From CAJXZP01 sp963974475 (GTDB taxonomy: Bacteria > Bacteroidota > Bacteroidia > Flavobacteriales_G > Salibacteraceae), in the NCBI GenBank assembly GCA_963974475.1, contig CAXBCR010000016.1, positions 11,840-75,839 on the forward strand: a stretch of 64,000 bases of DNA, written 5' to 3'. This document shows, one piece after another, positions 16,710-25,059 of this stretch. Both the position numbers and the translations under genes were made by a program. Positions within the stretch are counted from its first letter, which is position 1. Every line of letters starts with the position of its first letter. Under the pieces are notes generated by a model. It was not told the origin of the DNA. It ran no database searches and worked only from the letters and a program-made list of their open reading frames with translations.

Positions 16710-17942
16710 TTATTTTTTCAAACGAATCGCTTGATTGTTTACAGATAAAATGTAGATGCCATCGTTTAAATCAGCCACATTAACGTGTGCCGTTGTGCTT
16801 GAAACAACGAATTGTTTAACTACAGAACCGGTGATGCTGTAAATGGTAGCCATTCCTGTTGCGTTGCTAATTTGAATCTCGTTATTTGCAATAAATGCAG
16901 AAACTGGGTTTGCAGAAATAGCTTCAACACTTAATGGATGAGCTTTCAACAAGGTTTTTGTTTCAGTCATTACACAATAGTTTCCCGTCCATTTACGAAT
17001 AGAATCAGTAAGCATTACATTGTAATCGTTAGTAGCTACGCTGAATACGTGAGAAGTTGTTCTAGCTTTCATTGAAGAGCCATCGTCAAAATTCCAAGTA
17101 GAAGTAGTGTCTCCTAAAAATCCAGTAAATGACCAGATTGCATCATCAGTCACTTTTGGCGCGGCATAAGTGAAGTCAACAGATTCGTTTGCGCCAGATA
17201 ATTTACTTACACTCATGGTGAAATCATTCACTGGAGAATAAGAAACATATGGGTAATAATGTGGTAATCTTGAACCAAAGCTTGTACCTGGTAATCTGGT
17301 GTAATTTCCTCCAGCTAAATCAATGGCTTTATATACTGCTGGGTAATTATCTGCAACTCCTGAACCAGTAAATCCACGTAACACAGAAATTGAATCTCCT
17401 TGTGCAGTTGAATTTTCAATGGAAATAACGAAAGAACCTGTTAAACTAACAGCAGATGAAAAAATGGCTTGTGTTGGTGAAATACTACCAGTGGCAGTAT
17501 CAAGAGAAACGGCAACCGTAGCCAATGCGCTACCTGTTGGTAAAGAATCTGCACCAGCTGCATAAAGTACCGCGTTTACAGAAACAGAAGCTCCATCAGG
17601 TCTTAATGACCATCCGTAAAGTCTAAATCCAGAAACATCCACATTCATTCCAGCAGGAACGTTTATGTAGGTTCCAAATGCATTCGGTACCAAAGTATCT
17701 GCATGCATAAATGCTCCGTAATAGGTAGCTGCTCCACCATTAAATGATCTTGCCCAAGCCCATCTGTTGGTATCGGCACAAGTAGTTGTTCCTCGTTGGT
17801 TTAAAATTTCAACTTGGGTTGAAAGTACATCTTCTCCAATAATTTGGATTGGGTTATTGTCGTTTTGCGGGCTCAAAGTTGACTGCGCAAATGTGGTGCT
17901 TGCGGCTGCAAGCAATGCTAATGAAAGTATGATTTTCTTCAT
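16710..17942 (-). CDS. Secreted protein with PKD-like domain and T9SS type A sorting domain
   Basis: A 410-residue exported protein. Signal peptide at 1-19 (MKKIILSLALLAAASTTFA). The middle contains a jelly-roll-like half and a PKD-type segment near residues 270-320 (WNFDDGSSMKARTTSHVF). The last 70-80 residues follow the type A C-terminal domain pattern: AFIANNEIQISNATG, a YSITGSVVKQF strand, and DLNDGIYILSVNN ending in basic RLKK. Such proteins cross the outer membrane through the T9SS and are attached to the surface or released. The ligand or activity is unknown. It is a single-gene unit. Confidence 0.85.
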   Translation of the reverse strand: MKKIILSLALLAAASTTFAQSTLSPQNDNNPIQIIGEDVLSTQVEILNQRGTTTCADTNRWAWARSFNGGAATYYGAFMHADTLVPNAFGTYINVPAGMNVDVSGFRLYGWSLRPDGASVSVNAVLYAAGADSLPTGSALATVAVSLDTATGSISPTQAIFSSAVSLTGSFVISIENSTAQGDSISVLRGFTGSGVADNYPAVYKAIDLAGGNYTRLPGTSFGSRLPHYYPYVSYSPVNDFTMSVSKLSGANESVDFTYAAPKVTDDAIWSFTGFLGDTTSTWNFDDGSSMKARTTSHVFSVATNDYNVMLTDSIRKWTGNYCVMTETKTLLKAHPLSVEAISANPVSAFIANNEIQISNATGMATIYSITGSVVKQFVVSSTTAHVNVADLNDGIYILSVNNQAIRLKK

Positions 17943-18082
17943 GGATGATATTTTATATTGTTTATAACCGCGTTTACGTGCAATTATCAGATTGGGTTGG
18001 GGTAAAATGGAATAGTTTTTTCTTTTTGGTATAAAGGGTAAACAAAGGTGCTGAATGGATGCATTTCAGATATAAAAATGGA

Positions 18083-18115
18083 AAAGCCGAATACTCAAGA
18101 AGAATATCCGGCTTT
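18083..18115 (-). terminator. Terminator of the cyclophilin gene
   Basis: AAAGCCG (18083-18089) pairs with CGGCTTT (18109-18115), with an inner ATA/TAT extension across one mismatch. It lies 26 bases after the reverse-strand stop at 18141; the reverse reading ends in a short T-rich run. Confidence 0.65.
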
Positions 18116-18140
18116 AAATAAGTTGGTAAATTAAATGAAA

Positions 18141-18572
18141 TTAATCAATCACTACCTCTATAATTTTATCTCCTCCACGAATGTCATCAATTACATCTAG
18201 TCCTTCCACTACTTTGCCAAAGCAAGTATGTTGGCGATCTAAGTGAGCAGTATTGTTACGACTATGGCATACGAAAAATTGGGATCCGCCAGTATTTCTA
18301 CCTGCATGAGCCATAGAAAGAACACCTCTATCATGAAATTGGTTTTCACCATCTAATTCGCAATCTATTTGGTAACCAGGACCTCCTGCACCCGTTCCAT
18401 CTGGGCAACCTCCTTGAATCACAAAATCAGGTATTACACGGTGAAAAGTCAATCCGTTATAAAACCCATCTTTCGCTAATTTTACAAAGTTAGCAACGGT
18501 GTTGGGAGCGTCATTATCGTAGAATTCTACTTTCATGTCGCCTTTAGCTGTTTTTATTGTTCCTTTAGTCAT
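18141..18572 (-). CDS. Cyclophilin-type peptidyl-prolyl isomerase
   Basis: A 143-residue cyclophilin with no signal peptide, so cytoplasmic, catalysing proline cis-trans isomerisation during folding. Catalytic Arg45, Phe50 and Gln53 sit in FHRVIPDFVIQGG, and GGSQFFVCH follows; HLDRQHTCFGKVVEGLDVID is the usual C-terminal pattern. Some loops are short, as in bacterial PpiB. It has its own promoter and a terminator, so it is monocistronic. Confidence 0.93.
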   Translation of the reverse strand: MTKGTIKTAKGDMKVEFYDNDAPNTVANFVKLAKDGFYNGLTFHRVIPDFVIQGGCPDGTGAGGPGYQIDCELDGENQFHDRGVLSMAHAGRNTGGSQFFVCHSRNNTAHLDRQHTCFGKVVEGLDVIDDIRGGDKIIEVVID

Positions 18573-18595
18573 ATTCTCTATTTTTATTAGGACTG

Positions 18596-18623
18596 CAAAA
18601 ATAACAAGTTATTGCAGTTGCAA
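18596..18623 (-). promoter_or_regulatory. Cyclophilin gene promoter (TTG-N17-TAttTTTG)
   Basis: On the reverse strand TATTTTTG (plus coordinates 18596-18603) is preceded by TTG (18621-18623) with a 17-base spacer, matching the Bacteroidetes consensus and ending 23 bases before the ATG. Confidence 0.6.
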
Positions 18624-18661
18624 GTTCTTGAGTTATCAGAAATTAACATTTGCATTTTTAG

Positions 18662-19552
18662 CTATTTTGAACTTCTAATTAAGCTAATGCCTGCTAATAT
18701 TACCCCGGCAAATAGCAATTGGATGAGGTTGAATTCTTCTCCATCAATAACTCCCCAAAGAATAGCTATTATAGGGATGAGGTAGGTAACGGAAGAGGCA
18801 AATAATGCCGTAGTATACTGAATAAGCATATTAAAAATCAACACCGCTAAGGCGGTTCCAATAACCGCTAGGATGGATATATATCCAAAAGCTTCCCAAC
18901 CACCGGGTTGGTTAATATGGGTAAGAAAATCTGAAAAACCGAGCAGGTAAATTCCTGCAAATGGGCCGACCATTACAAAAGACAATGCCGTTACCGCAAC
19001 CGGATTAATGTTTTGCAAAGAGGATTTAATAATGTTGACATTGATACCATAGGATGCGGAAGCAATTATGGGAAGAATCATGTAAATGGTAAAACTTTGT
19101 GCTACCGCATGTTCGGCCGAAAAATAAATAAGACCAATAGCACCTATCAAGCCTAAACTTACCCCGGCTATGCTAATCAACCGAATTTTTTGATGAAAAA
19201 ACGCCAGCGCAAATATCAAAGTAAATAGGGGGGTGAGTGAATTTAAAATTCCAGATAAAGAACTGCTTATTTCCGTTTGAGCGGTAACAAATAAGAAATA
19301 GGGTAGAGCACTTCCAAAAATACCAACAGCCAAAAAAGACCATCTATTGCCCGATTTGAGCGCGCTTCCATGTTTGATAGTGGCAGGAATAAGTACCAGA
19401 AAAACCAAGAAAATTCGCATGGATGCAATTTCGTTGGGTGGAAAAACGGCTAATCCTCGTTTCATTAAAATGAATGAACTTCCCCAAATTAAGGATAAAA
19501 AAGCCAAGGTGGCAATTTGTATTGTTCTGGAACTAAAATCTATTTTTTGCAT
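18662..19552 (-). CDS. EamA/DMT-family transporter
   Basis: A 296-residue membrane protein with ten predicted helices arranged as two EamA repeats (about 10-140 and 155-292). LIWGSSFILMKRGL in helix 1 is a hallmark. Family members export amino acids, metabolites or drugs by proton-coupled transport across the inner membrane; the substrate cannot be predicted. It ends in a short basic tail. The predicted -7 element lies only five bases before the ATG, so the mRNA may be leaderless. Confidence 0.92.
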   Translation of the reverse strand: MQKIDFSSRTIQIATLAFLSLIWGSSFILMKRGLAVFPPNEIASMRIFLVFLVLIPATIKHGSALKSGNRWSFLAVGIFGSALPYFLFVTAQTEISSSLSGILNSLTPLFTLIFALAFFHQKIRLISIAGVSLGLIGAIGLIYFSAEHAVAQSFTIYMILPIIASASYGINVNIIKSSLQNINPVAVTALSFVMVGPFAGIYLLGFSDFLTHINQPGGWEAFGYISILAVIGTALAVLIFNMLIQYTTALFASSVTYLIPIIAILWGVIDGEEFNLIQLLFAGVILAGISLIRSSK

Positions 19553-19557
19553 TGGCG

Positions 19558-19565
19558 CAAAGGTA
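19558..19565 (-). promoter_or_regulatory. -7 element (TAccTTTG) abutting the EamA start codon
   Basis: Reverse-strand TACCTTTG at 19558-19565 ends five bases before the ATG at 19552. No TTG is seen at the standard distance. If used, transcription would begin at or next to the start codon. Confidence 0.45.
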
Positions 19566-19685
19566 GATTCAAATCCGATTTGAATGAATTTTTTTAGATC
19601 TAAAATTCAGTGTATTATTTATATACGTATTATCAAATTTTAGGAAGCCTATTTCGGTGATGGTAAGGGAGGTTTTTCCAAGCAA

Positions 19686-20756
19686 TTAGTTCGTATCCAT
19701 TCCTTTAAATAAATATTTTTGAACCAATGGATTGTCTTTCCTCCAGATAACATTGTCAATGAAATAGTGGTGAATATTGATAAATACGGAAAAGATGAAT
19801 AGCATTAATCCATCTCCAAATAACTCGTGATTGTAATCTACTACCACCCCTAAAACGCGGGGTACTCCCTCAAATAATAATGCGCCCGAAAGGATGGCTA
19901 GGGCAAAGTATTGAAACACTGCTTTTTTCCCATTTTTAGGATTGTGCGTTTGGGCAGTAACCTCATTGTTTTTTAAAGCAAAAACAAAAGTGAAATATTG
20001 TATAGAATGAAAAAATGGGATGGCTAAAAAATAAATACTATTGAAAAACACCGGTAAAAACCAAGCATAAATGGACGCAAATCCTAAGATAGAAATAAAT
20101 GGAGGCCATTTTTTTGTTTGGTAGATACGTATTCCTAAAACGATAACTCCTGCAATAAGACTCAAAGCCGTTGCGCCATAAGCGGCATAAAGCGCCTCTT
20201 TTGGAAAATTGAGTGAAAAGTATCTGATTCCCCAATAATCGGGTTGTTCATGTATGCCAATATTAAAAAATAGGAAGGAGGTCATCCATAATGCGTACAT
20301 ATTAAACTTTAAAATTCCGGCTTCCCATCGGGTATAATAGTATTGATTCATGGTAGAAGTAACCATAATAACCCCATAGCTTTGTTTGGTATAATGCCAA
20401 CCTACTATCACAAACATGAATTGAACGAAATAGACTAGCAAGTCATAACTCTGCGTAAAATGAGCCACGGTGGTGTAACTTATCATTAGGAAGGGGACAA
20501 TTATTCCTGCCCAAATAAACCGGAAATCCTTTAAAAGAAGATGTCGATAGTCACCGTACAATAATTGATATGAAATGGTAAAATGAGGATAGTTAACCAC
20601 AAATGCCACAGCATACAAAAACCAACCTACAGAAGTGGCTAATTCATCGTTGCTAGGAATTAGAAATGCGAGAGGCAATACCAATATAGAGAGACCACCA
20701 ATGGTTAACCAATCTGTTTTAGATGAAAGTAGATGTGGTTTGATTGGGGCTTTCAT
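19686..20756 (-). CDS. Polytopic membrane protein with conserved-looking histidines, function unknown
   Basis: A 356-residue membrane protein with about nine hydrophobic helices and no signal peptide. I do not recognise a named family. Histidines lie in motif-like settings near helix ends: NYPHF (His58), WHYTKQSYG (His121), FFHSIQYF (His250) and INIHHYFIDNVIWR (His329, His330, Asp334). This distribution resembles membrane di-metal enzymes (desaturase, Brp/Blh carotenoid cleavage type), so an enzymatic role on a lipid or isoprenoid is possible but unproven. It follows nadE by four bases on the same strand and is probably co-transcribed. Confidence 0.75.
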   Translation of the reverse strand: MKAPIKPHLLSSKTDWLTIGGLSILVLPLAFLIPSNDELATSVGWFLYAVAFVVNYPHFTISYQLLYGDYRHLLLKDFRFIWAGIIVPFLMISYTTVAHFTQSYDLLVYFVQFMFVIVGWHYTKQSYGVIMVTSTMNQYYYTRWEAGILKFNMYALWMTSFLFFNIGIHEQPDYWGIRYFSLNFPKEALYAAYGATALSLIAGVIVLGIRIYQTKKWPPFISILGFASIYAWFLPVFFNSIYFLAIPFFHSIQYFTFVFALKNNEVTAQTHNPKNGKKAVFQYFALAILSGALLFEGVPRVLGVVVDYNHELFGDGLMLFIFSVFINIHHYFIDNVIWRKDNPLVQKYLFKGMDTN

Positions 20757-20760
20757 GTTA

Positions 20761-21576
20761 TTAATTTTTTAATTCCGTAGGAATTTTACACACCGGTATC
20801 GGGTTCATTTTATGTTGATTTGCTTTAAATCTACTCAAATAAATTTTCCAAACTATTTCACTCCTTGTGGTTTTAAATTCGCATTTGGGTGGATTATCCC
20901 CAAATACTTCATGGATTTGCATGGCTTCTTCTAATTCTGAATAGGTAGCACCTATTTGGTCTTCATCGGTACGGCCATCTTCCCAAAGGCCATCGGTAGG
21001 AGCAGCCGTTAATATGGCATCATTAACTCCAAGGGTTTTGGCTAAAGCGTATACCTCGGTTTTATACAAATCGGCAATAGGCGAAAGATCTACTCCTCCA
21101 TCTCCGTATTTTGTAAAAAAGCCCACGCCAAAATCTTCAACCTTATTACCCGTTCCTGCGACCAAAAGGCCTTCTATTCCTGCTACGGCATATAACGAAG
21201 TCATGCGCAATCTAGCACGCGTATTACCTAAAGTGAGATTTTTAATTTCTTCCGATTTAGTCATATCGGCTTTGGAGGATAATTGAGCTACAAATTGATC
21301 GTAGGTTTGCGTTAAATCCAATTCAACATCGGTGCAGTTGGGGTAGGTTTCTTTTAAATACGAAATATGTGTTCGTCCTCGGCTTACCTGGCTATGATCC
21401 TGGTGAATTGGCATTTCTACCAAAATAGTTTTTTTACCCGTCAAGGCACATAGGGTGCTGGTAACCGCACTGTCAATTCCTCCCGAAATGCCAATTACAA
21501 AACCGTTTACATGAGCGTTTTTTGCATATTGATTCAACCAATTTACAATGTGCTTGATGACTTTGTTATGCTCCAT
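20761..21576 (-). CDS. nadE: NAD synthase (ammonia-dependent)
   Basis: A 271-residue NadE that amidates deamido-NAD to NAD using ATP and ammonia. The pyrophosphatase loop SGGIDS is at residues 31-36; GNTRARLRMTSLY and the C-terminal block with KY-type residues of the dimer fit the family. There is no glutaminase domain, so it uses free ammonia. It lies next to the gldB region as in many Flavobacteria, five bases from the beta-barrel gene upstream and four from the membrane protein downstream. Confidence 0.95.
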   Translation of the reverse strand: MEHNKVIKHIVNWLNQYAKNAHVNGFVIGISGGIDSAVTSTLCALTGKKTILVEMPIHQDHSQVSRGRTHISYLKETYPNCTDVELDLTQTYDQFVAQLSSKADMTKSEEIKNLTLGNTRARLRMTSLYAVAGIEGLLVAGTGNKVEDFGVGFFTKYGDGGVDLSPIADLYKTEVYALAKTLGVNDAILTAAPTDGLWEDGRTDEDQIGATYSELEEAMQIHEVFGDNPPKCEFKTTRSEIVWKIYLSRFKANQHKMNPIPVCKIPTELKN

Positions 21577-21581
21577 TTTTA

Positions 21582-22331
21582 TTAAAATACGATGGCTAAA
21601 TTTAACTCGATAAAACGCAATTTGGTGTTGATTTTTTTATCGTAAACTGCTTGGTTATTTTCAATCAACGAGTTTCCATTAGCATCCACCACCAAAGCAT
21701 CTCCTTTTATCACGTTGGTAAGTCCGTTGTGGTAGGTTAATCCAACACGGTAATTTGTATTTCCTGAAATGTTTCGTTCAAAACCAGCTCCAAATACTAA
21801 CGAACTCCGAAATAAGTTGATATCACCCGATACATCATCTGTAATTGTTCCGGTGGCACTATTTCCATATGAAGTGGTGTATTCTTTCTTAGCACTAATG
21901 TTAAAGCCCATTTCGGAACCAAAAACAGCATAATATGTCATGTATCCAATCTCATTTGTTTTTAGCCGAATAGCCAATGGCACGTCAATGTATGTCATTT
22001 TGTAGTTGGAGGCGTTTTTGGCGGAAACCACAATTCCACTTGCGTTTTCAAATGTGTTAGGTTCTATTAGTTTACCCCCCGTATGATTCATTGTAAAACC
22101 GGTTGTGAAACTGTAATTGGAAACTCCAAATAATTGAAAATCCATTAATAAGCCGTATTTAATTCCTAATTTAGAACCATCAGAGTCGTATCCCTTATTG
22201 GATGGCGTAAACCAAGCGATGGATGGTGATACGGTTAAAGCCAGCGCCACTTTTTTATCATCCTGTGCGCTTGTGTTGATACTAAACCCGAAAATTAATA
22301 ATCCTATTACATAAAATTTTATATACCTCAT
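21582..22331 (-). CDS. PorT-like small outer-membrane beta-barrel protein
   Basis: A 249-residue exported barrel. I start it at the ATG at 22331, which begins a clean signal peptide (MRYIKFYVIGLLIFGFSINTSA); the longer open frame to 22556 overlaps gldB and has no signal at its start. The body shows the eight-strand outer-membrane beta-barrel pattern with alternating strands such as IKYGLLMDFQLF, YIDVPLAIRLK and FGAGFERNISG, ending in RFIELNLAIVF. Function is unknown; PorT itself is a T9SS assembly factor but the similarity here is only of fold. It precedes nadE and is divergent from gldB. Confidence 0.8.
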   Translation of the reverse strand: MRYIKFYVIGLLIFGFSINTSAQDDKKVALALTVSPSIAWFTPSNKGYDSDGSKLGIKYGLLMDFQLFGVSNYSFTTGFTMNHTGGKLIEPNTFENASGIVVSAKNASNYKMTYIDVPLAIRLKTNEIGYMTYYAVFGSEMGFNISAKKEYTTSYGNSATGTITDDVSGDINLFRSSLVFGAGFERNISGNTNYRVGLTYHNGLTNVIKGDALVVDANGNSLIENNQAVYDKKINTKLRFIELNLAIVF

Positions 22332-22353
22332 AACGTTACCTTGTTCTGTTTTG

Positions 22354-22361
22354 TAGATTTG
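22354..22361 (+). promoter_or_regulatory. -7 element (TAgaTTTG) for gldB-gldC
   Basis: TAGATTTG lies 37 bases before the gldB ATG in the 67-base divergent region. No TTG is placed at the standard distance, so this is only a candidate. Confidence 0.4.
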
Positions 22362-22398
22362 CGAATCTAAAGCGTAAAAGTAAAATATATTCAAAACG

Positions 22399-23421
22399 AT
22401 GAAGAATAAATTTTCGTACATTTTTAATATTTCATTGTGGCTAATTTTAGGATTGTCTTCTTGCGATAGTAACAAGTTTGATGTGGATATATCTGCCGAT
22501 AAGGTGGATCTAGCGTGGCTACATTTGGAAACAGATATTACTGGATTAGCAACCAAACCTGATTTCCATTCATATAATGATTCTTTAGTGGATGTGTATG
22601 GTGGTTTTTATAGATTGTATGCGGGTAGGGTAATGAATTTTGGGGACGTTTATTCGCCTACGTACGAAAATGAAATAATGCGTTTTTTAATGCATAAGGA
22701 TATTCACCAACTATTTATGTTAGTGGATTCAAATTTTCATGAAGTGCAGCCAATTCAAAATGAAATGTCCAAGGCTTTTTCGTATTATCACCATTATTTC
22801 CCTGAAAAACAAATTCCGGTGATTGTAAGTATGGTTACCGGTATCTCAAACAACATTGTAGTGACTGATTCGGTACTTGGGGTAGGTTTGGATATGTACA
22901 TGGGCGACAGCAGTAAAATCTATAAGTTGGCCGGTATTCCAGAATACATACGCAAAAAAGCGACACGAGCCTACATGCCTTACGACATGATGAGAGGTTG
23001 GGTGTTGAGCGAGTTTGAACCCACCGTTAAAAAGGATGATTTATTGGCAAAAATGATAAGCTACGGAAAGTCTATTTATTTAATGGAGGCAATTTTTCCA
23101 TTTGCAGAACCCCATTTATTAATGGGCTATACAGCCGAGGAAGAAAAATGGTGTACGGAAAACGAAGTGAATATTTGGGCAAAAATGATAGAGAGTGAAG
23201 TGCTTTATAGTACAGATGTAAGGGTACTTAGGTCTTACACGGGACAAGGACCGTTTTCTCCAGGATTCCCAAAAGAATCGCCTGCACAAATTGGATATTG
23301 GGTGGGTTGGCAAATCATACGGAAGTATATGGATACCCATCCAAAAACGACAATTCAAGAATTAATGAAAATGGAAGATGCGCAATTAATATTGCGAAAA
23401 TCTAAATACAAACCAAGATAG
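22399..23421 (+). CDS. gldB: GldB gliding motility lipoprotein
   Basis: A 340-residue lipoprotein: hydrophobic leader followed by the lipobox LSSC with Cys22. The sequence carries the GldB pattern, including HLETDI near the start, the FxYYHHYFPEKQIPVIV block, the GLDMYMGDS segment and YMPYDMMRGWVLSEF. In Flavobacterium johnsoniae GldB is required for gliding; it is membrane-anchored and periplasmic. It is followed by gldC after 15 bases, the usual order, and faces the nadE unit across a 67-base divergent region. Confidence 0.95.
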   Translation: MKNKFSYIFNISLWLILGLSSCDSNKFDVDISADKVDLAWLHLETDITGLATKPDFHSYNDSLVDVYGGFYRLYAGRVMNFGDVYSPTYENEIMRFLMHKDIHQLFMLVDSNFHEVQPIQNEMSKAFSYYHHYFPEKQIPVIVSMVTGISNNIVVTDSVLGVGLDMYMGDSSKIYKLAGIPEYIRKKATRAYMPYDMMRGWVLSEFEPTVKKDDLLAKMISYGKSIYLMEAIFPFAEPHLLMGYTAEEEKWCTENEVNIWAKMIESEVLYSTDVRVLRSYTGQGPFSPGFPKESPAQIGYWVGWQIIRKYMDTHPKTTIQELMKMEDAQLILRKSKYKPR

Positions 23422-23436
23422 CACACTTATATAGTA

Positions 23437-23808
23437 ATGGAAAAATCAGAAATAAAAATTGAAGTTGCGTTAGACGAAAACTCAATTCCGGAAAAAATTC
23501 AATGGTCGGCCACCGATGGTGCCAAAAAAGGAGATGTAACCGCTTCATTTTTGTCAGTTTGGGATGCAAAAGCACAAAATGCATTGCAGGTAGACTTATG
23601 GACTAAAGAATTTACGGTAGACGAGATGAAATTGTTTACGTACCAAAATATAATGACCATGGCCGACACGTTTGAGAAAGCTACAGGTATGACAGACGAG
23701 GCGGAAGATATGCGTGATTTTGGAAGATATATGGGCGAAACTTTAGGTCTGATTAAACGCACTGAACCTGAAAAAGGATCAGCAGCAGATTTGAAAGCAA
23801 ATAACTAA
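23437..23808 (+). CDS. gldC: GldC gliding motility protein
   Basis: A 123-residue soluble protein without signal peptide. It matches GldC over its length: IEVALDENSIPEKIQWSATDG at the start (given here in part), the ALQVDLWTKEF core strand and a helical DMRDFGRYMGETLGL end. GldC helps gliding in Flavobacterium but is less strictly needed than GldB. A strong terminator follows at 23813-23850. Confidence 0.95.
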   Translation: MEKSEIKIEVALDENSIPEKIQWSATDGAKKGDVTASFLSVWDAKAQNALQVDLWTKEFTVDEMKLFTYQNIMTMADTFEKATGMTDEAEDMRDFGRYMGETLGLIKRTEPEKGSAADLKANN

Positions 23809-23812
23809 ATGG

Positions 23813-23850
23813 AAAGCAGTTATTCTATCATGGAGTAACTGCTTTTTTTT
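23813..23850 (+). terminator. gldC terminator
   Basis: AAAGCAGTTA (23813-23822) pairs with TAACTGCTTT (23836-23845), extended inward by four pairs, two of them G-U, and followed by a run of T. Confidence 0.9.
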
Positions 23851-23869
23851 TGATACGACTTATTTTATA

Positions 23870-24778
23870 ATGCCAACAGTATTAGTTACAGGAGGAACAG
23901 GGTTAATTGGCCGGCATCTTTGCCAAAGGCTAAAACAATCGGGTTTTGATGTAGCGGTATTAAGTCAAGTACGGTACAATAAATCTGAGTTTCCGGTTTT
24001 TCATTGGAATTGGAAAAATGAGGAGGTAGACGAAATGGCTCTACGAAACAGTGATTATATTGTGCATTTGGCAGGTGCAAACATAGCAGGGCAGCATTGG
24101 ACAACGGAACGGAAAAAACTCATCATTGACTCTAGGGTTAAGTCCACCCAGTTTTTGCAGCAAAAGCTGAAGGAGCTAAATTTAGGCCCAAAAGCGTTTG
24201 TTTCTGCTTCGGCAGTGGGTTACTATGGAGCGATAACCACAAAAAACATTTACAAGGAAACAAGTCAACCGGAAAATGATTTTTTAGGAACCGTTTGCCA
24301 ACTTTGGGAAAAAGCGGCATCCGATGTGTTTGATTCTCGCATTAGAACGGTTCAAATTAGAACTGGAGTAGTACTCACTTCCAAGGATGGAGCGATGGAT
24401 AAAATGGTACTCCCTATAAAAATGGGCGTTGGTGCAGCACTAGGCACAGGTAAGCAATACATGCCGTGGATTCATATAGATGACCTATGTGATATTTACG
24501 TGAAAGCCTTAAATGATGTAAAAATGAATGGCGCTTTTAATGCGATTTCTCCTGAGCATCAAACCAATAAATCATTTACCAAGGCCCTGGCCAAAACCTT
24601 AGGTAAACCCATGTGGCTACCCAATATTCCTTCCTTCATTTTGAAAATCATGTTTGGAGAAATGGCCGATATGTTACTTTATGGCAGTAGGGTTTCTAGT
24701 GCTAAAATATTAGATGCAGGATTTGAATTTCAATATCCAAATTTGGATAGGGCGTTGGCTGATTTGATGAAAGATTAA
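23870..24778 (+). CDS. TIGR01777-type NAD-dependent epimerase/oxidoreductase
   Basis: A 302-residue extended SDR of the TIGR01777 (SULA/YfcH-like) group. TGGTGLIGRH is at residues 7-16, VHLAGANIAGQHW at about 65-77, and the C-terminal DUF1731 part begins around FNAISPEHQTNKSF and ends with the GFEFQYPNLDRALADL pattern. The physiological substrate is unknown for the family. It stands alone after the gldC terminator. Confidence 0.92.
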   Translation: MPTVLVTGGTGLIGRHLCQRLKQSGFDVAVLSQVRYNKSEFPVFHWNWKNEEVDEMALRNSDYIVHLAGANIAGQHWTTERKKLIIDSRVKSTQFLQQKLKELNLGPKAFVSASAVGYYGAITTKNIYKETSQPENDFLGTVCQLWEKAASDVFDSRIRTVQIRTGVVLTSKDGAMDKMVLPIKMGVGAALGTGKQYMPWIHIDDLCDIYVKALNDVKMNGAFNAISPEHQTNKSFTKALAKTLGKPMWLPNIPSFILKIMFGEMADMLLYGSRVSSAKILDAGFEFQYPNLDRALADLMKD

Positions 24779-25059
24779 AGCTAGGGCTTGCATTTATTGC
24801 GATTTTAGAGCGCAATTTGAATTCTATTTAATCTAAGAGCGTGTCACTAAAGGTGTTTTATTTTAGTTACGCCTGAATCCCATCTTAGTTTAAACCGATA
24901 AATTAGCAAAGACATTTCAAAAAACAACCAATCAATGTCATGCTTTTTTCTGACATAACCCTATCTTTTCGAGGTTCTTGTAGGTGTAGTTTTATGGTTC
25001 CAATAATTAAAACAATAGGAATCAATTTTCCTTATTTTATACACTTAAAACAAATTGTC

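Noticed and set aside
22332..22556. Longer start for the beta-barrel gene at 22331
   Set aside because: It would overlap the gldB coding region by 158 bases and hide the signal peptide that starts at 22331.
24940..25059. Upstream in-frame extension of the EF-G-like gene giving 746 codons
   Set aside because: The extra 40 residues do not resemble any translational GTPase start, whereas the ATG at 25060 begins 15 residues before the G1 loop, as in the family.
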